Shown here: one piece after another, positions 40,404-47,500 of the stretch
Layout of the letters: every line of letters starts with the position of its first letter
How positions within the stretch are numbered: position 1 is the first letter of the stretch
Assembly (NCBI RefSeq): GCF_014647055.1
Contig: NZ_BMOL01000001.1
Location: forward strand, 1 to 47,500
Length of the DNA: 47,500 nucleotides
Direction: 5' to 3'
Source: Deinococcus aerolatus
GTDB taxonomy: Bacteria; Deinococcota; Deinococci; Deinococcales; Deinococcaceae
The notes under the pieces: model-generated
What the model was told of the DNA's origin: nothing
Databases searched by the model: none
The model's input: only the letters and a program-made list of their open reading frames with translations
Program-made: the position numbers and the translations under genes

Positions 40404-40483
40404 TGGATGGATTACCCCAGGGTTGAGGCTGAAATCAGTGTAGGCCCAGGGCCTGCGCCGCGCCTCCGCCAGGTGGCCCATGC

Positions 40484-40522
40484 AAAGGCGGCGGCCCCAT
40501 AGGAACCGCCGCTCAGTTTTTT
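40484..40522. terminator. Hairpin between the solute-binding protein gene and MFS leader
   Basis: GCGGCGG (40488-40494) pairs with CCGCCGC (40506-40512), 11-base loop. Going minus it is followed by CTTTGC, and going plus by TCAGTTTTTT. It should end the solute-binding-protein transcript (minus) although the better T tract is on the plus side. Confidence 0.6.
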
Positions 40523-40537
40523 AGAAACCTGGGCCGC

Positions 40538-41296
40538 TCAGTTGCGGCAGCGGATGTCCTGGCCAAAGTACTGGCCGCTGATCTTGGCGTAGGTGCCGTT
40601 GTTCAGCGACTTGTCCAGCGCCGAGTTCAACTCCTTGAGCAGGCTGCTGTTCCCCTTCTTGACGGCCATGGCAATGCTTTCCTTGAACAGCAGCGCGCCC
40701 TGCTTGACCTTGCCCTTCTGGGCCTTGACCAGATCGATGCCGGTGAACTTGTCACCCACCCAGGCGTCCACGCGGCCCGACATCAGCGCGGCCTGGGCGT
40801 CGGTGTCCTTGGGGAAGGTCTTGATGTCGCCCACGCCAGCCACCTTGCGGACATTTTCCAGGTAGGTGGTGCCCACCTGCACGGCCACCGATTTGCCGGC
40901 CAGATCGGCGGCGGTCATGGGGCCACCGGGCTTGGCGACGATGGCGCCCCCGGTGCAGTAGTGGGGGTTGGAGAAATCCACGGCCTTGGCCCGCTGCGGC
41001 GTGATGCCGTGGCTGGCGATCACGAAGTCGTAGCGGTCCTGGTTCAGGCCGATCAGCAGGTTGTCGAAAGGCTGGGTGGCCCACTCCACCTTCAGGCCCA
41101 ATTCCTTGGCCAGCGCCTCGGCCAGCGTGACTTCAAAGCCGGTCAGCTTCTTGCCTTCCAGCACGTTAAAGGGCGGAAATGCGCCCTCGGTGGCGATCTT
41201 GATGGTGCCGCTCTGCTTGATCTCATCCCAGCTGCGGGCCTGGGCGGTGGTGGCGAGAAGGGCAAGGGCGGTCAGGGTCAGGATGGCTCGTTTCAT
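40538..41296 (-). CDS. Amino-acid-type ABC transporter substrate-binding protein
   Basis: 252 aa, a family-3 solute-binding protein. The Sec signal peptide is MKRAILTLTALALLATTAQA, with cleavage after about residue 20. The mature part has TIKIATEGAFPPFNVLEGKK (opening strand and binding-site Phe), GFEVTLAEALAKELGLKVEW, and the conserved YDFVIASHGITPQRAKAVDF, then AVQVGTTYLENVRK and AYxDG-like DAWVGDKF. It captures a polar amino acid in the periplasm for an ABC importer. No permease or ATPase gene is adjacent, so its transporter is elsewhere or it acts with an unlinked system. The ATG at 41296 has AAAGGAG upstream. Ligand unknown. Confidence 0.9.
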   Translation of the reverse strand: MKRAILTLTALALLATTAQARSWDEIKQSGTIKIATEGAFPPFNVLEGKKLTGFEVTLAEALAKELGLKVEWATQPFDNLLIGLNQDRYDFVIASHGITPQRAKAVDFSNPHYCTGGAIVAKPGGPMTAADLAGKSVAVQVGTTYLENVRKVAGVGDIKTFPKDTDAQAALMSGRVDAWVGDKFTGIDLVKAQKGKVKQGALLFKESIAMAVKKGNSSLLKELNSALDKSLNNGTYAKISGQYFGQDIRCRN

Positions 41297-41363
41297 GTGA
41301 ACTCCTTTGTCGTGCTGAATCCAGCGCCCTGAGCAGACGCCAGACATGTGATTGATGAACGGC

Positions 41364-41369
41364 ATTGTA
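41364..41369 (-). promoter_or_regulatory. -10 box for the solute-binding protein gene
   Basis: Minus-strand TACAAT (5 of 6), giving a leader of about 60 nt that carries the AAAGGAG site. No clear -35. Confidence 0.4.
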
Positions 41370-41409
41370 ACGTCCAGGGCAGGGTCCGGCACGACGGCGG
41401 CCCACACCC

Positions 41410-41415
41410 TAGACT
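41410..41415 (+). promoter_or_regulatory. -10 box of a leaderless promoter (flavoprotein gene 41421)
   Basis: TAGACT followed by 5 bases and ATG at 41421. Slightly short spacing, no Shine-Dalgarno site. Confidence 0.45.
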
Positions 41416-41420
41416 GCCCC

Positions 41421-42791
41421 ATGCGAATTGTTATTGTCGGCGGCGTGGCCGCTGGAATGAGTGCGGCCAGCCGCGCCGTGCGGCACAATCCAGCGGCGGA
41501 CGTGGTGGTGTTCGAGCGCGGCGGGTACATCAGCTACGGCGCGTGTGGCCTGCCTTACGTGCTGGGCGGCGATGTGGACAGCTTCGATGACCTGATCGCC
41601 CGCACACCGGACCAGATGCGCGCCCGTGGCATCGGCGTCCGGCTGCGCCACGAGGTGACCGGCGTGGACGCCAGCGGCGGAACGGTGACGGTGGTGGACC
41701 GGGACTCCGGACGCAGCGCCGTGGAGCCCTTCGACAAACTGCTACTCGCCACCGGAGTCTCGGCCGTCCGCCCCGACTGGGCTAGGACGGACCTGGGCGG
41801 CGTCCATGTCCTGCGCGACATTCCCGACGGACAGGCGATTGAGGCCAGCCTCCAGACGGCCAGACGTGCCGTGATCATCGGCGGCGGCTACATCGGGCTG
41901 GAGATGGCCGAGACGCTGATCTGCCGGGGCCTGAGCGTGGTGATCGTAGAACAGGCCCCCGACGTGGCGGGCCGCATGCTGGACCGCGAGTACCAGCGGC
42001 GGGTCCGCGCCGAGCTGGAAAGCAACGGCGTAGACGTGCGTTGCGGCACCACCGTCGAGAGCCTGACCGGCAAGGACGGGCACGTCACAGGGGTGCAGAC
42101 CACCGAAGGCCTGATTCGCGGCGACCTGGTGATCGTGGCCGTGGGCGTGCGTCCCAACACGGGGCTGGCCTGCGCTGCCGGGGCACGCATCGGCAAGACC
42201 GGGGCAGTGGCCGTCAACGTCCGCCAGGAAACCAGCGTGCCGGGCGTGTACTCGGCGGGCGACAACACCGAGTCCACCCACCGGGTCACCCGCCGAAAGG
42301 TGCATATCCCGCTGGGGCTGACCGCCAACCGCATGGGCCGGATCGCCGGGGTCAACATGGCCGGCGGCGACGCCACCTTTCCCGGCGTGGTGGGCAGCGG
42401 CATCTTCAAGACCTTTGCCCTGGGCGTGGCCCGCACCGGCCTGACCCAGACCGAGGCCGACGCGCTGGGCCTGGACGCCGTGAGCGTGGACGTCAGCAGC
42501 ACCGATCACGCCGGGTACTACGCCACCGCCAAGCCCATCCACGTGCGCCTGACCGCCGAGCGCAGCACGGGCCGCCTGCTGGGCACACAGCTGGTCTGCC
42601 AGAACCACGAGAGCGTCAAGCGGGTGGACGTCGTGGCTGCCCTGCTGCATGGGCGCGGCCGGGTGCAGGACCTGTTCGAGACGGACCTGTCGTATGCCCC
42701 GCCCTTCTCGGGGGTGTGGGACGTGCTGCTGGTGGCCGCCGACCGCCTGAGCCGCGAACTGCACATCAAACGCGAGGGCCAGGAGGGCTGA
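41421..42791 (+). CDS. FAD/NAD(P)-dependent oxidoreductase, CoA-disulfide reductase-like
   Basis: 456 aa, pyridine nucleotide-disulfide oxidoreductase of the CoA-disulfide reductase/NADH oxidase group. FAD-binding VIVGGVAAGMSAA opens the protein. A single redox Cys (C42) lies in SYGACGLPYV, the position of the CoADR/NADH oxidase active-site Cys (usually N-C-G-L-P-Y). NAD(P)-binding AVIIGGGYIGLEMAE is at about 152-166, and GVYSAGDNTES is the second FAD site. The C-terminal dimerisation domain ends the chain. It likely reduces CoA or a related disulfide, or oxygen/peroxide, to protect thiols. The start at 41421 is supported by the family N-terminus. Divergent from the solute-binding protein gene; CoA disulfide, NADH oxidase or other thiol function cannot be separated here. 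Confidence 0.88.
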   Translation: MRIVIVGGVAAGMSAASRAVRHNPAADVVVFERGGYISYGACGLPYVLGGDVDSFDDLIARTPDQMRARGIGVRLRHEVTGVDASGGTVTVVDRDSGRSAVEPFDKLLLATGVSAVRPDWARTDLGGVHVLRDIPDGQAIEASLQTARRAVIIGGGYIGLEMAETLICRGLSVVIVEQAPDVAGRMLDREYQRRVRAELESNGVDVRCGTTVESLTGKDGHVTGVQTTEGLIRGDLVIVAVGVRPNTGLACAAGARIGKTGAVAVNVRQETSVPGVYSAGDNTESTHRVTRRKVHIPLGLTANRMGRIAGVNMAGGDATFPGVVGSGIFKTFALGVARTGLTQTEADALGLDAVSVDVSSTDHAGYYATAKPIHVRLTAERSTGRLLGTQLVCQNHESVKRVDVVAALLHGRGRVQDLFETDLSYAPPFSGVWDVLLVAADRLSRELHIKREGQEG

Positions 42792-42881
42792 ACGCGGGCC
42801 GGGCCTTCCGCCCGGCCCCGCCCGGATGACCTGCCCGCCGTCCGCGTCCTCCCATCCCGAACCACGGGCGGGTCCGGCGCG

Positions 42882-42887
42882 GATAAT
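42882..42887 (+). promoter_or_regulatory. -10 box of a leaderless promoter (MFS gene 42895)
   Basis: GATAAT (5 of 6) followed by 7 bases and ATG at 42895. It favours this ATG over the in-frame ATG 9 bases earlier, which overlaps the box. Confidence 0.5.
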
Positions 42888-42894
42888 GCGCCCA

Positions 42895-44121
42895 ATGAGG
42901 GCATGGCGCAGATGGGACCGCAACGAGCAGCTGGGCATTTTGAACGGCTGGGGCGTTTTCGTGGGCGACGGTTTTCTCAACGTGACAGTGGTGGTGGCCG
43001 GGTTCGCCTCCAAGCTGGGCGCGCCCAATTGGGTGATCGGCCTGCTGCCTGCCATCGCCGGGGGCGGGTGGATGTTGCCGCAACTGCTGGTGGCCGCGCG
43101 CGTCCGCAGCCTGCCCCATAAGCTGCCGGTGTACCGCTCGGCAGCCACGATCCGTACCCTGACCTACCTGTCGATGGCCCTGATCGCCGCGTTCCTGGCC
43201 GATCAGCCCGCGCTGTGCCTGACGCTGTTCGTGCTGGCGATGCTGATCAATTCCCTGGCCTCCGGTGTGGCCGGGCTGCCGTTCCTGGAAGTGGTCAGCA
43301 AGACGGTCAGCACCGAGCGCCGCCCGCGCTTTTTCGGCACGCGCAACCTGTACGGCGGGCTGCTGGCCTTCGGGGCGGGGCTGCTGGTGCGCTGGATTCT
43401 GGGCTCAGGGCTGGAGTTTCCCCTCAATTACGCCCTGATCTTCGCCCTGGGGACGGCGGCCTACACCTTCGGCTACTGGATCTTTGGGCGGGTGCAGGAG
43501 CCGCCGGACCCCCCGCAAGAGGCGCACGGCTACCGCGCCGAGTTCCGCGCCATTCCCGAAACGCTGCGCGACCCGCACTTCCGGGCCTTTTTGACCGTGC
43601 GCCTGCTGCTGGCCGGGGCGAGCATGAGCGATCCATTTCTTGCGGTGTACGCCCTACGCGTGCTGGACTTCCCGCCCGCCATCCTGGGGGCCTTCGTGAT
43701 GGCGCTGACCGGGGCGGCCCCGCTGTCGAACATCGTGTGGCAGCGCGTGGCCGAGCGCAAGGGTTCGCGGCGGATCATCCGCTACGCCTCGGTGTTTTAC
43801 GGGCTGGCCCCGCTGTACGCCGCCCTGGTGGGGCTGCTGGGGCTGGGCAAATGGGCGTACCTGGGCGTGTTCCTGCTGACCAGCGTGGCCGCGCAGGGCT
43901 TTAACCTGGGCCACACCAACCACCTACTGAACATCGCGCCGGCTGGTGCCCGCAGCCGCTACATCGGCACGCTGAACACGCTGGTGGGCGCGGCCCTGTT
44001 CACGCCCGTGCTGGGCGGATTGATCGCGGACCGCTTCGGCTACCTTCCGGTCTTTGCCATCAGCCTGCTGCTGTGCGCCGCCGCGTTCTGGCAGTGCGGC
44101 AAGCTGCGGCGGGACGCCTGA
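42895..44121 (+). CDS. MFS transporter
   Basis: 408 aa, about 12 hydrophobic segments, an inner-membrane MFS protein. It begins MRAWRRWDRNEQLGILNGWG and runs hydrophobic from FVGDGFLNVTVVVAGFASKL. A central basic loop RVQEPPDPPQEAHGYRAEFR (about 195-215) divides the two halves. No clear motif A is seen, so it is a divergent member; some homologues carry nucleosides or siderophores, but none can be assigned. Two in-frame ATGs exist (42886 and 42895). Its TGA stop (44119-44121) is the left flank of the 133-bp element, and is repeated on the right flank. Confidence 0.82.
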   Translation: MRAWRRWDRNEQLGILNGWGVFVGDGFLNVTVVVAGFASKLGAPNWVIGLLPAIAGGGWMLPQLLVAARVRSLPHKLPVYRSAATIRTLTYLSMALIAAFLADQPALCLTLFVLAMLINSLASGVAGLPFLEVVSKTVSTERRPRFFGTRNLYGGLLAFGAGLLVRWILGSGLEFPLNYALIFALGTAAYTFGYWIFGRVQEPPDPPQEAHGYRAEFRAIPETLRDPHFRAFLTVRLLLAGASMSDPFLAVYALRVLDFPPAILGAFVMALTGAAPLSNIVWQRVAERKGSRRIIRYASVFYGLAPLYAALVGLLGLGKWAYLGVFLLTSVAAQGFNLGHTNHLLNIAPAGARSRYIGTLNTLVGAALFTPVLGGLIADRFGYLPVFAISLLLCAAAFWQCGKLRRDA

Positions 44122-44254
44122 TACGGGCTCCGATTGAATCGTTTGCAAAACGATGAAAATCCGAGCGAAGCGAGAACAAGTAGAACGGGTTCCGGGAGTG
44201 GAGTTAACAAACCGGGAGGGCGCCGGTTTGCCAACTCCACTCCCGGAACCCGTA
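44122..44254. repeat. MITE-like or small dispersed repeat element, 133 bp
   Basis: The ends are TACGGGCTCCG and CGGAACCCGTA, inverted with 10 of 11 matches, flanked on both sides by TGA (44119-44121, 44255-44257), a possible 3-bp target duplication. Inside, a 21-bp perfect inverted repeat (44185-44205 with 44233-44253) encloses a second stem CAAACCGG / CCGGTTTG, and ATCGTTT-GCA-AAACGAT forms another hairpin near the left end. The element has no gene. It resembles the small repeats known in Deinococcus genomes, but copy number was not checked. Confidence 0.7.
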
Positions 44255-44367
44255 TGAGCCAGGGGTTTGCAGCTGCCGTGAGATTGAACATCTCCTGGGT
44301 CTGTCGGGTGTCCCGGATTGCAAGCCTGCCCCTCACGCCCAGGCCGCGCCGCGCATTACGCTGAGGT

Positions 44368-45642
44368 GTGCCTGAACTCCGCTCCCTCCGCATGCTGCTT
44401 CCGGCGCTGCTGCTGACCCTGTCGGTGGCGGAAGCCAGCCCGGCCAGCGACCTGTTCCGCGCGGCGACCGACCAGGTCACGCGCGGGTACTACGGCTGGT
44501 CTACAGCGGACCTCAAGGCGTTGAACGAGAAATACGACGCCCTGCTGCGCGTCCGGTGTTCGGAGCAGGGCGAGGCCTGCCCCTACGACACGGGCCGCGA
44601 GGTGCTCAAAGACCTGTTCAAGGAGTTTGGCGACGCCCACACCAATGTCCGCGACCCGGAAGCGGCGGTGCGGCTGCGCGAGGTCACGCAGGACCTGGCT
44701 GTTCAGCGCACGGGGGCGCGGGTGGTGCGGGTGGAGGGCGGCCTGCTGGTGGTGTCGATCATGCCCGGCAGCCCCGCCGAGGCCGAGGGCCTGCGCGTGT
44801 TTGATCTGCTGACCACTGTAAATGGCCAGGCGGCGGGCAAGCGCGGCGACGAGAATGCCCCGGCCGGTCCCAACGAGTTTGTCCGGCTGGAGCGGGAAGG
44901 CCGGCCTATTCGCGTGACCGTCCGGCGGCCCGCGCTGCCGGACCAGGCCCTCAGCCTCAGCACCCGCCCCCTGCTGGCCCGCGACGTGCCTACCCTGTCC
45001 TGGGCGGGGGCGGATGGCCGGGTGGCGGTGATCTCCTACCCCACCTTCCTGCCCAGCGACGCCTCCACCCTGTTTCTGGAGCGGCTGAACGAGGCGCAGG
45101 CGGCGGGCGCACGCGGGCTGATCGTGGACCTGCGCTACAACGGCGGCGGCAGCCTGACCGAGTGCGTGGCCGCCGCCAGCATCTTTGCTCCGGTGGAGTA
45201 CCAGTCGCAGACCCGCTACAACGGCAAACTGTCGACCTACAGCTACACCGGCGTGAACGGCACGCGGGGCCACTTTCTCAACCTGAAAACCGTGCCGCCG
45301 GGCAGCGCGGCCTGGAAGGGACCGGCCGCCGTCCTGGTGGGACCGAACACCGCGTCCTGCGCCGAGGTGTTCGCGTATTACGCCCAGCGGGCCGGGGCCA
45401 CCGTCGTGGGCGAGAAGACCCGTGGCGTGGGCAACAGCGGCGTGGTCTTCGGTGCCCTGCCCGACGGCGGCGTGGTGTCGGTGACGGTTCTACGCGCCTT
45501 TAATGAGCGCGGCGAGGCCCTGCCGGAGGCCATCACGCCGGATGTGCTGGTTCCCGGCGACATTCCGGCGCTGACCGGCGAGGGCCGCGACGTGACGCTG
45601 GAGGCGGCCCTGCAGGCACTGGAACTGAAGGCGGCGAAGTAA
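44368..45642 (+). CDS. S41 family peptidase with a PDZ-like domain
   Basis: 424 aa, serine protease of the S41 (C-terminal-processing) type. The N-terminus [20 protein letters not shown] looks like a signal peptide, so the enzyme is exported. An N-terminal helical region precedes a PDZ-like domain (about 110-190; [19 protein letters not shown]). The protease domain includes [31 protein letters not shown], the Ser in [16 protein letters not shown] and the Lys in [14 protein letters not shown] (Ser-Lys dyad, about 325 and 350). The start is given as GTG 44368, with TACGCT 5 bases before it; ATG 44392 is the alternative and also leaves a signal peptide. It follows the repeat element. Confidence 0.88.
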   Translation: MPELRSLRMLLPALLLTLSVAEASPASDLFRAATDQVTRGYYGWSTADLKALNEKYDALLRVRCSEQGEACPYDTGREVLKDLFKEFGDAHTNVRDPEAAVRLREVTQDLAVQRTGARVVRVEGGLLVVSIMPGSPAEAEGLRVFDLLTTVNGQAAGKRGDENAPAGPNEFVRLEREGRPIRVTVRRPALPDQALSLSTRPLLARDVPTLSWAGADGRVAVISYPTFLPSDASTLFLERLNEAQAAGARGLIVDLRYNGGGSLTECVAAASIFAPVEYQSQTRYNGKLSTYSYTGVNGTRGHFLNLKTVPPGSAAWKGPAAVLVGPNTASCAEVFAYYAQRAGATVVGEKTRGVGNSGVVFGALPDGGVVSVTVLRAFNERGEALPEAITPDVLVPGDIPALTGEGRDVTLEAALQALELKAAK

Positions 45643-45771
45643 AAAACCATCGTCCAGGGCTGCGCGAAATTAGGCGAGGCGGGGCTCCGTATCTGATGCC
45701 CTGGTAGCACCAGATTCCCCTCCCTGTTCAGTCAGAAGCGCCGCAGCCTGCCGGCAGGGCCGACACGACCT

Positions 45772-46341
45772 TCAGACCTCGCCTCCGTACTCGCCGCGTG
45801 CCGGGTAATCCTTGTCCAGGGCGTATTGAACCGCGCCCAGCAGATCGGCGAACGGGGGGCGGGCAAACGGCATGGTCTGGACCGAGCCGTAGTACAGCGT
45901 GCCGTCGGGACGAACCAGAAAAACGCCAGGTTCGCTGAACAGCCCAGGCTCTTCGAGGCCGGTCGAGGTGACGCCGCGTGAAGCGCTGATGTACAGGCCC
46001 CAGCGCCGCGCCGTGTCCAGACCCAGGTCATATCCGAACTCGATGCCTTTCGCCCCCACCTTCTCGGCCATCTTGCGGGCGCGCTCCTCGCCGTCACTGC
46101 TGATGGCGACGACCCGCACGCCATGCTCGGCGTATTTGTCGGCCAGACGTTCCAGTTCCAGCAGATACTTGACGCAGATTGGACAGTGCAGGCCGCGGTA
46201 AAACACGATGAGATCAAAGTTCTTCCCAGCATTGCTGCCAGGGGTGTAACGCCCGCCCGACACCAGCGGCACGTCCAGCGCTGGGACGCTCTGACGGGGC
46301 ATCAGGACGGCGGGGGTGATTGGCTCAGCAAAAGATGTCAT
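45772..46341 (-). CDS. Peroxiredoxin-like (AhpC/TSA family) protein
   Basis: 189 aa, thioredoxin-fold protein of the AhpC/TSA family. The redox site is RGLHCPICVKYLLELERLAD (about 49-68), a C-x-x-C pair rather than the classical single peroxidatic Cys in T-x-x-C. DLIVFYRG is the strand before it, and VVAISSDGEERARKMAEKV, GYDLGLDTARRWGL and VFLVRPDGTLYYGSV complete the fold. It may act as a peroxidase or thiol-disulfide reductase in the cytoplasm; no signal peptide. The ATG at 46341 has TGTAAT 6 bases upstream and no Shine-Dalgarno site. A TGTA-N5-TACA palindrome covers the -10 box. Confidence 0.85.
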   Translation of the reverse strand: MTSFAEPITPAVLMPRQSVPALDVPLVSGGRYTPGSNAGKNFDLIVFYRGLHCPICVKYLLELERLADKYAEHGVRVVAISSDGEERARKMAEKVGAKGIEFGYDLGLDTARRWGLYISASRGVTSTGLEEPGLFSEPGVFLVRPDGTLYYGSVQTMPFARPPFADLLGAVQYALDKDYPARGEYGGEV

Positions 46342-46353
46342 GTAGTGATTACA
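46341..46353 (-). promoter_or_regulatory. -10 box and TGTA-N5-TACA palindrome before the peroxiredoxin-like gene
   Basis: Minus-strand TGTAAT (46348-46353), 6 bases before the ATG (leaderless). The palindrome TGTA-GTGAT-TACA (46341-46353) overlaps it and the start codon, where a repressor could block transcription. No regulator is known. Confidence 0.45.
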
Positions 46354-46393
46354 TCAGTGTTGAAAGCAAAGCAACAGCCCTCTGGCCCACCTT

Positions 46394-47287
46394 TCATTCG
46401 GGCTTTAACGCGAACACCGCCACTTCTGGCTCGCACAGGCTGCGTAGCGGCACCCCACTCAGGCCCAGGCCCCGGCTGATATAGGCGGGCGTGCCGTGTG
46501 CCCCCGTGACCCAACCCATCGCGTAGCGCTGGCCGTAACGGCTGGGTACCACCGGCGCCCCAATCAACGGCAGGCGGATCTGGCCGCCGTGGGTGTGGCC
46601 GCACAGCGTCAGGCCGATGCCCGGCGTCAGGTCCGGCAGCAGATCGGGATTGTGACTGACCAGCAGTGTGGCGCCCCCGCCCGGCTTCCCGGCGAGGGCG
46701 GCCCGCAGATCGACCTCGCCTTCCCACAGATCATCCACCCCGGCCAGGTACAGGTCCTCCCGCACCGCACGGCCCTGGTTACGCAGGATGGTCACGCCCG
46801 CCTCCCCGTAGGCCACGCGCAGGCGCTCACGCCGCTGCGGCCAGTCGTCTCGGGCCGGGCCATAGTGCGGGCTGTGGTACTTGCCGACGCTGCCGTAGTC
46901 ATGGTTGCCCCACACGCCGTACACGCCCAGCGGGGCCTTCAGCCGGCGCAGTTCGGCCAGCAGACCGGCGGGCGGCTCGTCGGCGCGGTAGTCCATCTGG
47001 TCACCACCCAGCACGATCAGGTCCGGGCGGGCGGCGTTGGCAGCGTCTACCCAGGCGCGGACGCTGCCCCCGTAGATAAACAGGCCGTAATGCAGATCGG
47101 TCAGGAAGGCCACCCGCAGCGGCCGGGTCAAGCCGGGCAGCGCGTGGGTGTGGCGCGTCATGCCGAAGCGGTAGGCCTGCGCCGCGCCCACACCTCCCAG
47201 CAGCCCCACCCCCAGACCGCCGCCCGCCAGCCCGCGCAGCACGCGGCGGCGGGTCAGGATGGGGCCTCGCAGACGGGACGCAGACAT
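46394..47287 (-). CDS. Metallophosphoesterase with a Tat-type signal
   Basis: 297 aa, calcineurin-like phosphoesterase. Metal-binding blocks are in order: DLHYG (D-x-H), GGDQMDYRA (G-D-x-x-D), WGNHDYG (G-N-H-D), LLVSHNPDLL and LCGHTHGGQIRLP (G-H-x-H). This set matches the YaeI/YkuE-type group whose members are Tat-exported and may hydrolyse phosphodiester or lipid substrates. The N-terminus LTRRRVLRGLAGGG then a Gly/Ala-rich core looks like a twin-arginine signal (RR followed by V-L-R). The ATG at 47287 is preceded by TAGGCT at exactly 7 bases (leaderless), which rejects the 33-residue upstream extension. It is divergent from the last gene. Confidence 0.9.
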   Translation of the reverse strand: MSASRLRGPILTRRRVLRGLAGGGLGVGLLGGVGAAQAYRFGMTRHTHALPGLTRPLRVAFLTDLHYGLFIYGGSVRAWVDAANAARPDLIVLGGDQMDYRADEPPAGLLAELRRLKAPLGVYGVWGNHDYGSVGKYHSPHYGPARDDWPQRRERLRVAYGEAGVTILRNQGRAVREDLYLAGVDDLWEGEVDLRAALAGKPGGGATLLVSHNPDLLPDLTPGIGLTLCGHTHGGQIRLPLIGAPVVPSRYGQRYAMGWVTGAHGTPAYISRGLGLSGVPLRSLCEPEVAVFALKPE

Positions 47288-47294
47288 GGCCCGC

Positions 47295-47300
47295 AGCCTA
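47295..47300 (-). promoter_or_regulatory. -10 box of a leaderless promoter (metallophosphoesterase)
   Basis: Minus-strand TAGGCT, 7 bases before the ATG at 47287. It fixes the start of the signal peptide. Confidence 0.6.
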
Positions 47301-47359
47301 CCCCCCCGGCGGGGGCAGTGCCTCCCCAAAAGGATGCAGAACAGGTCCGGCCCGGGCGC

Positions 47360-47365
47360 TAGACT
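47360..47365 (+). promoter_or_regulatory. -10 box of a leaderless promoter (gene 47373)
   Basis: TAGACT, 7 bases before the ATG at 47373, divergent from the metallophosphoesterase promoter in an 85-base gap. Confidence 0.55.
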
Positions 47366-47372
47366 GCCACAG

Positions 47373-47500
47373 ATGAGCTCCGACACCGACTACCTGCTTG
47401 TGATTGATGTACTGGACGAGGACGCGGGTCTGGCCGATGTGGAGGACACGCGGGGCCGCACCTTCCAGCTGCCCGCCGAGTGGCTGCCCGGCGCGGCGGA
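47373..47500 (+). CDS. N-terminal part of a small protein, DUF3006-like (cut by the window end)
   Basis: 42 complete codons are visible: MSSDTDYLLVIDVLDEDAGL, then ADVEDTRGRTFQLPAEWLPG. The pattern (a short beta opening, D-x-x-G-R-x-F-x-L-P, then L-P-G-A) is like the small DUF3006 proteins, which are about 70-100 aa and of unknown function. There is no signal peptide. The start is well supported by TAGACT 7 bases upstream. The rest is outside the window. Confidence 0.6.
   Translation, partial: MSSDTDYLLVIDVLDEDAGLADVEDTRGRTFQLPAEWLPGAA

Overview
The window is a GC-rich bacterial chromosome segment that reads as a Deinococcus species. The supporting signs are: a str operon (rpsL, rpsG, fusA, tuf) whose S12 lacks any ATG/GTG/TTG start; many genes whose start codon lies 5-8 bases after a TANNNT -10 box with no Shine-Dalgarno site (leaderless mRNAs, a known Deinococcus habit); a pilMNOPQ-aroCKBQ cluster; a glgX-treZ-treY trehalose operon; and a 133-bp dispersed-repeat-like element. 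No transposase, phage gene, CRISPR array, tRNA or rRNA was found, so this is core chromosome rather than an accessory island.

Layout. 1-4156 (minus): str operon, with a small membrane protein between fusA and tuf behind a strong terminator. 4485-5042: flavin-reductase-like protein. 5537-6976: gltX. 7030-9220: a 48-aa membrane protein, then an Asp23-like and a DAK2/FakA-like pair. 9309-12850: acetamidase/formamidase, murF, an unknown protein and a lipoprotein. 13280-19468: type IV pilus assembly genes pilM, N, O, P-like and Q, closed by a terminator. 19593-23847: aroC, aroK, aroB, aroQ and an esterase, making much of the shikimate pathway. 24013-25632: an RNase H-like protein with a decayed second RNase H half, and a protein with a long basic tail. 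25863-32839: glgX, treZ, treY, which turn glycogen into trehalose. 32898-35340 (minus): Nif3-like protein, a 79-aa charged protein, a class V aminotransferase. 35469-39029 (minus): a T-box riboswitch controlling a NUDIX hydrolase-valS operon. 39065-44121: two MFS transporters, an amino-acid-type solute-binding protein and a CoA-disulfide-reductase-like flavoprotein. 44122-44254: MITE-like element. 44368-47500: S41 peptidase, peroxiredoxin-like protein, Tat-exported metallophosphoesterase and the start of a small unknown protein.

The most interesting points are the T-box (readable GUC specifier, UGGU bulge, mutually exclusive terminator and antiterminator) placed before a NUDIX gene as well as valS; the CTG start of rpsL; the 133-bp element inserted exactly at an MFS stop codon; structured leaders before glgX, treZ and the first MFS gene; and the two-domain RNase H-like protein. 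All family calls were made by reading translations; no database search was run.
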